NCBI RefSeq assembly: GCF_033807715.1
Contig: NC_084601.1
Span: 20,726,129 to 20,790,128 of the forward strand
Direction: 5' to 3'
Length of the DNA: 64,000 bases
DNA from: Cololabis saira
Taxonomy: Eukaryota; Chordata; Actinopteri; Beloniformes; Belonidae
The notes below the pieces were generated by a model, which saw only the letters and a program-made list of their open reading frames with translations, was not told the DNA's origin and did not search any database. This document shows positions 33,301-45,169 of the stretch, one piece after another. The position numbers were made by a program, and so were the translations under genes. Position 1 is the first letter of the stretch, and every line of letters starts with the position of its first letter.

Positions 33301-36300
33301 AGTTGCATCCAGTAAGAACCACTAACACAAAGGCGAAAAGTCTGTGCGCACATGATGGATGACATCACACTATATCCCAGAGGCTGTTGGAGATCACACG
33401 AGCGTGACTTTCTCAGATGATTGTTCTCATTGTGAACCGGTGTGTGTTTAGATGTTGAGTGCTGATCAACACCAGAGCTGACACACACCTCAGGAAAAAC
33501 CTGGAAAAAACCGCTGCAGAGACCTGTTTAAACACTTTGCCCATTCAACTCAGAAGTCATACGTTAATAGTGCAGAAAAGGCTTTAGTCCTGCTTCGAGG
33601 AGCACTCATAAGCATTATTGTGGACAACAGAATTAACCTGGTTTTTATTAGTTTTAATTGGTCATTATTAAGAATATCCGAGCTGTTGGATCAATTTCCC
33701 CGCTACACATGCACTTAATGTGCAGTGAAGGACTGAGCCTTGCACTGGCTGCTCTCAATTATCCATTTTACTCTGCTGCTAGTACAGTTAAATTCCCTTG
33801 TGCACCGTGAGACATCCTTTGTTTTGATTTCGCTACATGGAAGCCTAATGACAGGAAAGATTCTTCTTTTTTTTTTTTTCACCCAGTGCTCCAAGCTAAC
33901 TTGACTGATCTTGTACCCCGATTTAATTTGCTGGACCTTGCCGTGCAATAACAGCCCCTCTAGAAATAAGCCTATACTCTTAACTAAATCTTGTAAAATT
34001 AATGTCTTATTTTTTTGCAAAATATCTGCCAATGTGTTTAGGAACTTCTTCTAACGGAGACTGCTTGAAACTAGCAAAGTAGACTGAAATAGTGATTTTC
34101 TTGAAACAAGGCTTTGTACTTTCTAAGATGTTTTTGCAGTGTAACGTTTCCTTTCCTTTTTGTAAGGTTGATGATTTTTAGCTTGAAAGTGAAGCTGCTG
34201 ACCAGAATGAATCCTCTTCTATAAATAGTTTAATTGGTTTTTAACATCTTGAAGTCTGAAAACATGCGGTCTTTGCTCTGTGTTTGTGTGTGTAAACATG
34301 TACTAGCATGAGTGTGTGGTATGCACTTACATCCCAGAGGAGCTAGATGAACTTGGAGGTAATGGGGATGTTTTTCAGTCCTCTGATGCCTCGCCCCTCC
34401 TCCGAGGAGTTTCTGTAAACACAGAGGAAGCGCCGGGACCCGCCGGCACCAGCCGGCACCACGTTCAACCTGATAAGAAACCGCATGACGGTATCAGCGG
34501 CTCCTTCAGCTGTTACAGTTTCAGCACTCCTCATTCATCTTCAAACAAGTCGGCATTTCTTACGAAGGCAAACCATTAAAGCCACACACGAGGTTGGCTC
34601 TTGGAGACGCGGTCCACTTGGAAAGGAAAATCACGCTTTGTTCTGGAGTCCATGTACATTTGCCCTCGGTCCTTTTTACATTTTTGACGTTTTACATTTT
34701 CAAGGGCTGGAAGTTGTTTTGGAGATGAAATATTTAGTTTACATCTACAAAACCTCTGACCTAGATACCTTGTTTTGCCTCTCCACTTCAGGGAGAACGG
34801 AAGGAACGGCTCAACTCAAAGTTCATCACACACTTGTTTACATTTGCTCTAATTTGTTTTTTCCCAGGCTCTTTGAATGTTCTCATGACTTTAATTTATC
34901 TTGGAATATGAAATGGAAACAGCTTTAAAAATAGATGTATCTTGATATTTATGCTTTGCGCTTTACAAGAATGTTATTACTCCCGATGAATATATTGACC
35001 CACTTGTACCTTTCCAAACCTGCTTTCTTCTGTAGAGCTTCCAGAGAACTGGACCGATACACGAGAGACCATCTTGGAGGGGATGACCTTCAATCTCCGT
35101 CACCTCGGCATGACCCTGGTGGACCAGCCCAAAGGGGAGGAGCTCTCTGCAGCCGCTGTGAAGAGGATCGTTGCCACGGTCAGAGCTCCAAGAGACGTGT
35201 GCCATGTCTGCCTCAACTACACACCTCATCCTCAATCAAAGACCAGTCACCCTGCAACTATGAGCTAGCGCTTTGTAGCAGGCTTCAAAACACAGGGCTT
35301 TCTTTCCCAGCTCATGGTTATGAAGGATCATGTCCTCTTGTAGTAAACATTAAACCTCTAATGTTTTAAGGTTTTTTTAATTGATAATCTATAGGCAAAA
35401 AGAGATTTATTCAAGCATTTCTGACTGGATCCATTACATGACCTCACGTGACTTTGATACGTGTTATTGAGAACATTTGGTCTACTTTCATTTCATCCTT
35501 TCATCCTGCAGATATGCTTTTTCCCAAAAAAGGCACACTAGTGATGAATAACATTAAAATGTTAAAATTCAGAAGGAAACGCTGGCATAATCATGAAGTG
35601 CTGAATCTGTTTAGACAACAGACTGGGGGGGGGGGGGGGGGGGGGGGGGGAAACGAGTATCTAGAGCAATAACTTTATTTACAGGCGATGCACCACCTTG
35701 AGCTATCGCAAAATAAACATCTACAGTAACGGCCCCAATGCTGATATTGGGTTGGTTCATCTCTAATATGAATGTTTTGCTTCATGCAACCATCCTGAAA
35801 GTCCCATTTTATAAGGAACTGGAAAGGGACAAGCACATCCAAAAAGAAAAGAAAGAAATCACTGGTTTAGATCCAGGGAAGCTGGTGCTACAGTAGCAAC
35901 CCACTCTGCAAAGCTAGATGCAAAAACACTTGCATCAGGGCCGAGGGGCCAGATTACTGGTACAACACTGTGACCACCTTGGTTTTATCACACGTGTCCA
36001 GCCAGTGGACAAGCAACTATGAAAAGGAATTAAAGAACTGACACAAAAACAAGCAGCAGTTGTTTTTGCAGACGTCATGAAGTAGGTTAGTTCACTTGAA
36101 AAAAGTTGCCGTATTTTTCTTTGTATGCTTTTTTGAGGTAAACTTGCTAAAGGAGTCTGAGAAGTTTCTCGATGTAGCCAGAAGCAGTTTGTAAGAGTTA
36201 GAAACCTTTTTTTTTTTGAAACACCATCCATAATATCACGAAGATTGTGATGTAGGTTCCGATTAACATTTGAGCGTCTGTATTTACCATCAACAGAACA

Positions 36301-39300
36301 GCTCCATACCACACATGTTGTCCTTTCTTTTCTGAAAATGATTTGCAGGTTGCTGTTCATACATTGTCGGGAGCTCTGCAAGAATAAACTCTGTTAGATG
36401 CTTCTTACTGAAAAGGAGGCAACTGACAGGTGTTTTTCGACACTCCTGTCATAACTGTGAATTCATCCCAGTCTTTTGCATCTTCAAATTACTATGTGAT
36501 CATGTATGATCATTTTCTCTGCTCTTTTTTTGGTGATAGAGCCTTGAAAACACAGTTGGCTCACGTTCATATAGGTCTGTTTGATTGATTCAACTCCATA
36601 TCTTTACAAAGGTCAGTCCCCAGGCTGGACTGGAGCAAGAATCCGCCCTGGCATTCTTCCTCTCAGTTGGTGGTGAACACGGCCCCTCAGACCTCCCCCA
36701 CAGTCCTCCTTGAGCAGTCTGTACTCAGGCCGTGTCCTGGACGAGTGTACCAGTGCGGTGTTGCAGTCCGCTCGCTCGTTGTTGCCCAAGCTCCAACGTT
36801 CCGACTTCGCAGTTGAAGCCAAAGTGGAGAAGTACCTCGACTGACCACCGGAGGGCTCAACTCAAAAGGGACTCTATCAATTATTCCGTATGGAAACGTG
36901 TCCAACTTTTTAGCAGATGTAAACATATTTACAGCGTGGTTTAAAAAAAAAAACTGCCCTCAACCTAATATTTTGTTGCTGTAACTCTCAATGAGACTTC
37001 TAACTGCAAGACGAATGGGTTCATCCCCATGTTCCCACAGCCCTATGCTCCCACATTCCAGTTCTATGTGAACTGCAACATTCTCTTTTCTTATTTTGAT
37101 TGTTTGTTCAGTTAAAATAAAGTCATTTATTGTGTACTGTGTCAATTGCACAAACTTGTACATTGGATTTCTTCAGGTCCTTTGCAAGCAGCCTTTTGAG
37201 TGTGAAGTCAACTGAACAGATATGTGGGAACACTGGGCTGTGGAAAAGAGGACACGCTCCCCATTGAAGACACCTGTGATGCTACAGGACACTGTTGTTA
37301 GGACCCGAGCACCAAAGGTGCAGAGGACGAAGCACCGACCATCTTACTTACTAACTAGGATGCGTTGCAGTTCCTCAACTGGCCGCTAGGGTTTGGCTCC
37401 AGAGGCGAGTCAGAGGTTGACTCCCATGTTGTATAGCAGAAATAAACATATTTAAAGCCTGATTCAAAAGATGGTTTTGTTCTCAATCGTTTGATTTCAC
37501 ATTCATGACAACTCTGAGGGGTGGTGGATTTTTTTTTGTGCCACGCCAGGAGAGTTTATGTAAAGCATTACATTTATTTCTAATATGATTGACAGTCAGA
37601 TCAGCCAATGGCCAGCCGTTATCACTTCCTCAAAGAAACGGTCGTTTTTGATTGACATGTAGTGGGTGTGTTCCCAGTTCCCAACAAGGCTTCGCCCCTC
37701 ACGAAGAAAAACGGACTTCAAAGCGGCTCTTCAGAAACCAATGGGTCACGTGACCTGATACTTTGTCCATTGTTTTATACAGTCTGTTATCGCTCTGATT
37801 ATCAGGGCGCGAGCACCAAGGCTGCGGACGACCCCACACGATTTGCTGTTCACAATCAGCTGAGTGTTTCGATGGTATTGCATATGGGGCCCAAGGCAAT
37901 TCATGCTCCCGCCCCGTAGCTCAGCCATACATTGTTTAATCCGGCCCACATTTGATGTATATGATTTGTGGTCTGATTCTGAACACTCCTACAGTTAAAA
38001 ATATTCAGGAAAAGTTTTAGCGCCACCTGTTGGCAACAATAAATATACTTTTGTATTACGTGTCCTCACTGGGATTGAGGTCATGCAACTCCAGTTCAAG
38101 CGCTAGTGAAGACATTAATAAAGATTACTATGTGGCCACAGTCATATAAGAGGTCCAAAGTTAGGTGGAGATGTTTCACTGCCAAGTCAAATGTTTTTGA
38201 TTTTTACATTAAAAAATAAATAAATAAAAGATGAAATCAGGGGCTAACAGTGCTGGGGGGGTGGTACGTTTCTTAAGTCACAAAAATGATGTTCAGCCCT
38301 TTTCAAAACAATGTCCTAAAGTGTGCAGTATTTCTTAAAAGATTTCATACTGTCTGTGTAGATTACTTCTTCTCCACTTGCACACAGCTGGGGGATAGCG
38401 TACCGTCTTTGGTGCCTTTGTCCTGTCTTTTTTTATTTTTTTAACAAAATAATGCACTTCACAATCTCAGTCAATCAGTTTTAACTGAACTTGTCACTAT
38501 GCTCAAATTATTTTCAATCTCTTCTAGGTGTTACAATTTGTAATTTCTTAAATTTTTCATTTGTTTGTCCCTCTTAAATAATTCAGTTGAACAATTTAAA
38601 GCAATGCCTGATTTTGTTCATCTTTTCCATCCTCGGCTTCTTCTGTTTACTTTGTCAAAGCCCAGCCAACTCGCGCTGAGCGGTATTTGTGTGGCTGGGG
38701 GTGCAGCTAACGGCCTAAACATTGTGGATTTGGTTGAGCAATTTCAGGACTTGGCAATAGACACGTCAGTTCTTTCCGGTTTAAGACCCATCATGGAATT
38801 AGACCCCTGTAACCTACAAAATGTTTACAAAGGAAAGTCAACAAACGCTCTGACTTCAGATGCAAAGCTTTTGACTCAGTGAGGAAAAATAAGAATTCCC
38901 AAACAAAACGTTTAGCTTCACATTATCATTATAATCTGTTTTACTTGCGGTGAAAGAATTAACTGCCATTTTGAAATTGAATCACTTAATTACATTTGTT
39001 TGTTTGCATATAAGAGAAACAAGAACACCTCAATATTTCTGTGTAGGGATTGCATGATGGGAGCTTCTCGTTTTCAGAAAGCAAATGCTAAAATAGCTGC
39101 AAATATGTGAACCTAAATTATTTCACTTAATATTTCCACATTTGAAGCATTAAGGTAATGGTTAGTGGAAGTCATGTTGGCACAATACTTAACAGTGGAA
39201 TAAAACAATCTGAAAAAGACAATTCCGATCAAATTTCACAACAAAGGTAGGCACTGCTGGGAATGTGTTGTTCTATAATGCATGGTTTTAGTTTTTTACA

Positions 39301-42300
39301 TATATTCTATTGAACAAGAACCTCTTTACAGGCTAAAGCCAGTGGGAAGAAACCCCAGAAGGTTGCCTTCAAGGTGTCTCCTCAGGGAATCATCCTGCAT
39401 GACAGGCCGACCAATAGACTGCTGGAAAACATCTCCATTTACAGGTATGTGCAGAGCAGGAGGTGTTCCTCATGTGCAGTATTTAAAGTACAGTGAGTGT
39501 GCTGTTGTGTACATAGCCTAGCACATGGTAGATGTATACCCTGAACTCTGCCTGACATCTTTTTGTTGCATGTTTAACCCGTCACCCCTGGCTGACAGAA
39601 TATCCTACTGCACAGTGGACAAACTGCATGACAAAGTGTTTGCTTATATCACTCAAAACACCCTCAATGGGACCCTGGAGTGTCACGCCTTCCTCTGCTC
39701 CAAGAGAAAAGTGGTGAGTTTAGAGTATTTGTCCCTTTTGTTTCTGGTGCAGAGCACACAACATTAATTTTGTTCAAAAATATCTGCGATACTGTTTCCT
39801 CTGACCACGAAGCACGTTTCCACTGTGTGATGTCAGAGCGTTTTTCTGGCCTCGACACAAAGTTAGTGTCAGACTTCATGGACAGTGGAACGTGCCATTT
39901 GTGAATCTTGTTCCATATTGTAGTTTCTATTTTTGAAAGAAATATACACAAAGTAATCCCTTGTGAATGTGGATGTATTAGGTACTGATGGAGGGTTCTC
40001 GGAGGGGTGTTGTTCCTGGAGCCTGTTTCTCACCACCGTGGCCTAGTTCCCCAACAACTAATTCAGACCTTGTTAATCCAGGCGTCTGAGCCGGCATTTC
40101 TATTCTGCTCTGTTCAGCTTGAAGGTCGTGCGCAGTATTTTTGCTGTTACTAGGATCGCACACCTCTGGAATAATATCCCTTATGTTGTTCCCGGGATCT
40201 GCTGGAGCCACAACTCCCACCGGGCCCACTGTTGCCTTCACCTTCCTCGTCTTTTCTACTTCTTCCTTCAACCCCTGGTATTTTTCCAGCTTCTCATGTT
40301 CCGTCTTCCGCTTGGGATCGCTACGTCTATCATTGCTGCTCTCTTCTGGAGTGTGTCGACCGCCACAGTGTCCGGTGAGTTAGCCATCCCCAGTTCATCG
40401 GTCTGGATCTGGAAGATCCACAGGATCTGCTCTTCCATGCACTACCACTCCTGAGGGCATCTGGGACCTCCAACCCATACTCAGTGCAGATGTTCCTGCG
40501 CGCTATTCCAGCCACTACGTACGGAAGTAGTATTAGGGCCAGGCAAGAGAAAAATAAAAATATTTTAGAGGAGGCAGATTTTTTTTTCATTATGCACTTC
40601 GAGAAAAATGTCGAAATGTTGAGAAAAAAGTTGAAATATTGAGAATAATGTTGAAGTACAATTTCAAGAAAAAAGTCAAAATTTCCAGAAAAAAGACGAA
40701 ATGTTGAGATTAATGTTGAAATAAAATTTCAAGAAAAAAGTCAAAATTTCGAGAAAAAAGTCGAAATGTTGAGAAAAAAGTCGAAATGTCGAGATTAATG
40801 TTGAAATACAATTTCGAGAAAAAAGTCAAAATATCGGGAAAAAAGTCAAAATGTCGAGATTAATGTTGAAGTACAATTTCAATGGAGAGATCAAGGAATA
40901 CGGTACTTACAGCACGTAATTGTAGGAGGACAGTTTGTACCTTTCAATACACTTATTGTTCAATACGGAGTTAGCAGGAATAAATTTTTAGAGTATCAAC
41001 AATTTAAGGCAATAATAAATAAAACATACAAAATTAGCCAATTAGATTTACAACTTCCCGCTAAGATAATAGATTTATTGAATCTAAGCACTTTAAAGTT
41101 GTTATCAAAACTCTACAGGTTAGTGTCTAAACTGGACGATTCAGTCTCTCTCCCGATCTCTAAGTGGGAGGCGGATCTCTCTCTTAATACCGACCAGTTT
41201 TCTTGGTCACAAATATGCTTAAATACGTTTACTATGACTAAAAACCCAAACCTACAACTTATACAGTACAAAATTCTTCATAGAATACATTATACTGGAC
41301 AAAGGATGTTCCAGATGGGCTTTGTCACCTCTAATATCTGTTCACAGTGCACAGAGAACACCCCAGATAATTATATGCATGCTTTATGGTTCTGTACACC
41401 GGTACAGAGGTTCTGGAAGGAGATTTGTGAGGATTTATCCACATGGATCAACCACAGAATCCCAGTGTGCCCCACGGTATGTATATTAGGTCACCTGGGA
41501 GACACTCAAATAGATCCTAATTGGACACACCGGGTTCTCACTGCCTTATGTATCGCAAAGAAAACCATTCTAGTAAATTGGAAACAAAAATCCAGTTTAT
41601 GTATCAACCATTTTAGGAATCTTTTATCAGATCATATTAGTAGTGAGATAATGTCTGCCTCCACTGAACAACATTCGGCTGAATTGCACTCTCTGTGGTC
41701 CCCGTTTATTGGCTTCGTTACCTAGTGGGGGCGGGGGGGGTGGTGATGATCTCGTAGCCCTTGGGGTTGGGGGTCGGCTTGGGGTCTGGGGCGCGGGCCT
41801 CTGGTGGCCCCTGGGGGGCGGTGGGGGGGGCCGCGGGGCCCTGTCCCTAGCCGGTGGGGGCCTTGGGGGCCTGTGGGGGGGGTTACCTCATGGCGGTGGG
41901 GGGGGGGGTGGCTGGGGAGGGCTCGGGCGGGGGGCTGTGGCTGGGGCGTCTCCGGGCCTCCCGGGGGGGGGCGGGGCCGTGGACGTGGGGGTCCCACCCG
42001 GAGGGCCCGGCCCTGCCTGGGTGGGGGGTGGCTGTCTGCGCTGGGGGGGCATTGCTGCCTTGGTCCTCCGTCGCTGGGCGGGGGCCAAGTGCCCCTGCGG
42101 ATGTGGGGACTCCGGGACCCTTGGGGTGTCCGCCGGGGTGGCCTCGGGGGGGGGGTGGGGCCGGGTCCGGGGAGCGGGCCCTCCCTGACCGGGGGGTGCA
42201 CGGGCGGGCGCGACGGCGGGGTGGCACCATTCCCAGGTATCTATGTCTTATGTTGTCAGTATGAATGGGAGGATGTTGGACCGTTTCCCCCTCCGTCTGG

Positions 42301-43648
42301 GGGCTCCGGCGGCGCCGGGGGCGCCCTTGGAGGTACGGTGGGGCCCTTGCCCGGCTCGGAGGGCCGGCCCCCGTCTACTGGACGGCCGGTGGGGGGACGC
42401 GGGTGTCTTATCAGGGCCGGCTTTGCTGGTCCTGCTTCCTGGCTTCAGCCTCCGCTCCCCCTCTTTCCCCCCCTACACGATTCATACGTACATAGGCGAA
42501 GGGCGGGGGGTCCGGGTCGTGGGGGGCACTGTCCCGCGGGGCCTGGCACTCCCCGCCTCACGGTTTTAACAGCAAAATAGACACTGCACATTCAACACTT
42601 AATAAATACATTTGACAAGGACACGTAGTTCGGGAGGGGGGGGGGGGTCGGTGTCAATCGATACTTGGCCCTTCCCCCTCCCTGTTTTTATGGCATTAAT
42701 CACACGCACTCAACACCAGGGGCGGGAGGGGGTCCCACATCACCCGCGTTCCCTCACTGGCCTGGGACAGGTGGGTCGAGTTACCCGGGCCTGGCGGGGC
42801 CCGCCGTGCAGCCTGGGGTGCCTTCTGGCGGTGCTGGACCCCCCGGGGAGGGGGAAACGGTGCGTGATTGTATGTCTGTGTCGGTGAGAATGCGGTATGG
42901 AAGGGTCCTGCCATGGAGGATTTGAGCCTCCATTGGCAGGACATCAAAACTTAATAATTTATGAATATTATATTATACAAAGATGGTTATTATTATTATT
43001 AGTATTATTATTATTAGTATTATTATTATGTATAGTATATTATATTATTATTAGTATAGGTATCTGATAGGTGAATGGATGAATGAATGGGATGCCTGGG
43101 TCTGGGGCCCTCCGTTGTCGGGCCTGCACGGGTGTCGCCTTGTTGGGGGGTTCCCTCTCTCCGGGCCCGTCTCCGGTCCCCCCCGCTGCCTCTGCGGCGG
43201 GGCGCCCCTCTGGTCTTGGGGGGCCACTTTCGTGGGGGACGGGTGCGCCTGCCCGCGTCGGCGGCCGGGGCGGCTCTGTCTCTCCGGGCAGGCTGGCCCC
43301 CTGCCGGGTGGGGGTCGTTGGCCTGAAGGGTGAGGGCCTCCTGGCCGCGTGTCCGGCCCGGACCGGACGGCCGGGGATCGCCTGGGTCGCGGCCCGCCGC
43401 CGCGGGGTCCCTGGCTGCTTCTTCCCGCGCCGTGGGGGCCCCGCCCGCGGGCCCCCTCGGCCGCCGCCGGGGGGGGGGGGGGGGCCTCGCAGGCGGTGGG
43501 TTGCCTCCCTCCTACTTCTCCCCTCTGTGGGGTTGCCGGTGGCCTGGGTTCCGGGCTCTTCCGTGTCGGCCTCTGGTCTCGCGGGTGGCGGGGTTGCTCC
43601 CCCCCCTCCCCCACTATAGATACACTTCAGGTGGAGCTTTGTTTGGTT

Positions 43649-43688
<40 letters not shown>

Positions 43689-45094
43689 GGGTGGGAAAAA
43701 AAATCGATATTTCAATATATTGTTGTGCTCTCTGTTTCAATAAATAATCGATATACTGTCGGCTAATATCGATATTTTATTACAACACACATAATGGTTT
43801 ACGCGGTTGTCACCGCACTATTGTTCAAGCTCTGCCCCGCCCGCCCCCGCTGCCCTCGTGAACAAAACAAACATATCAAAGCGGCCGCCTGAGAAACCAG
43901 CTCAGAAAATACAGAACCACGGGTTACTTCGTACAGACAGCGGGCTGAGCAGCACTGTTAATGCTGGAAGTTACTGGTGTTTAAGCTGCCATGTGCGTTA
44001 ATGTCCGCTCACACAGACAACCAGCTGCGTTAAGAAACGGACCCCGCTCCGCTCGCGCTCCACGTGAGGAGAGCGGCTCGCGTTACACCAACGCAGAGCC
44101 TACGCCGTAGGGGTACGCGGCGACGCGTACAGTACGGTGCGTGTCGCCGCGTACCTTACTGCGTTGGTGTAACGCGGAACCATAAATCAGCCTTTACACA
44201 CGACACGGACACACAGACACACGCCCACCCGTGCAAAACCAGTGTTCAGTGCTTTGGATATTTCAGCTTAAATTTCAAAATGTTATATTAGTTCAATGAA
44301 GTTCATATTATTTATATTTATTATAGCTTGTTTGGTTTCTTCTGTTATCGGATACAGTTTGTCATGATAAGTGAAAAATGCCTGATGCTTCATGGCAATA
44401 TGTGTGTGTGGTGACAGAATAAATTAGACAGGTTAAAAGGATATTGGAAAAGAAGGCATATTGAAAAGCCTATTTGAGTTATTTCTTAGTTATTTCACAA
44501 TAATTATTTGTGAAAGTATTATTTCACTAGTTATTTTACAGTCATATAATTCAGGCAACAGCGCAAACATTTTTTTTAATAACACTAATCCACATCAATA
44601 TCGGATCAAATCGAATAAAATGGTGATAATAGATTCTGAATCTTAAGAATCGGATCAATTCTTGACATTTTAATAGATACCCAGCCCTAGGAGGCAGTGA
44701 GGTACTGTGCAAAATTAAGTTGCTTACTAGCTTTTCAGTATTAGAAACAAAGCAGTGCACTGTCTTGGTTTATATAAAACATGTTATTAATGTTCATGCA
44801 CTTTAATTTGTCCAGCTGTACAGTGTTTACATTTACAAGCCTAGGAGACAGTGAGGAAATATACAAATGCACTTTCTTGTATGAAGTTTTAGCATTGAAT
44901 AAATGCATAACTACAGACGTTTTCCTTTTTATAGGTATTTTTTCCTTTTCAGTCCCATATATCGTGATATATCGCTCTTACCGATATATCGATATATCGA
45001 TATATCGAATATCGAAAATATCGTGATATTATCGATATCCTGGGCCACATATCGCCAAAGTATCGAATTGGGACTTACCCGTATCGTCCCACCC

Positions 45095-45169
<75 letters not shown>

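Larger units (their letters stand above)
35200..39320. other. ldlrap1 intron 2
   Basis: Contains a 26-G homopolymer, a family X repeat copy and GGGCCCGAGCACC-type repeat fragments. A 105-residue frame at 38565-38882 was inspected and not matched to any family I know. Confidence 0.45.

Noticed and set aside
38565..38882. 105-codon frame in ldlrap1 intron 2
   Set aside because: No start context, splice structure or family resemblance; probably chance or an old repeat.
41709..42580. Overlapping 100-260-codon Gly/Pro/Trp-rich frames on both strands
   Set aside because: Product of extreme G-richness (few stop codons) in the LINE 3'UTR.
43040..43743. Gly/Arg/Pro-rich frames up to 214 codons
   Set aside because: Same composition artefact as 41709-42580, overlapping a CA repeat.
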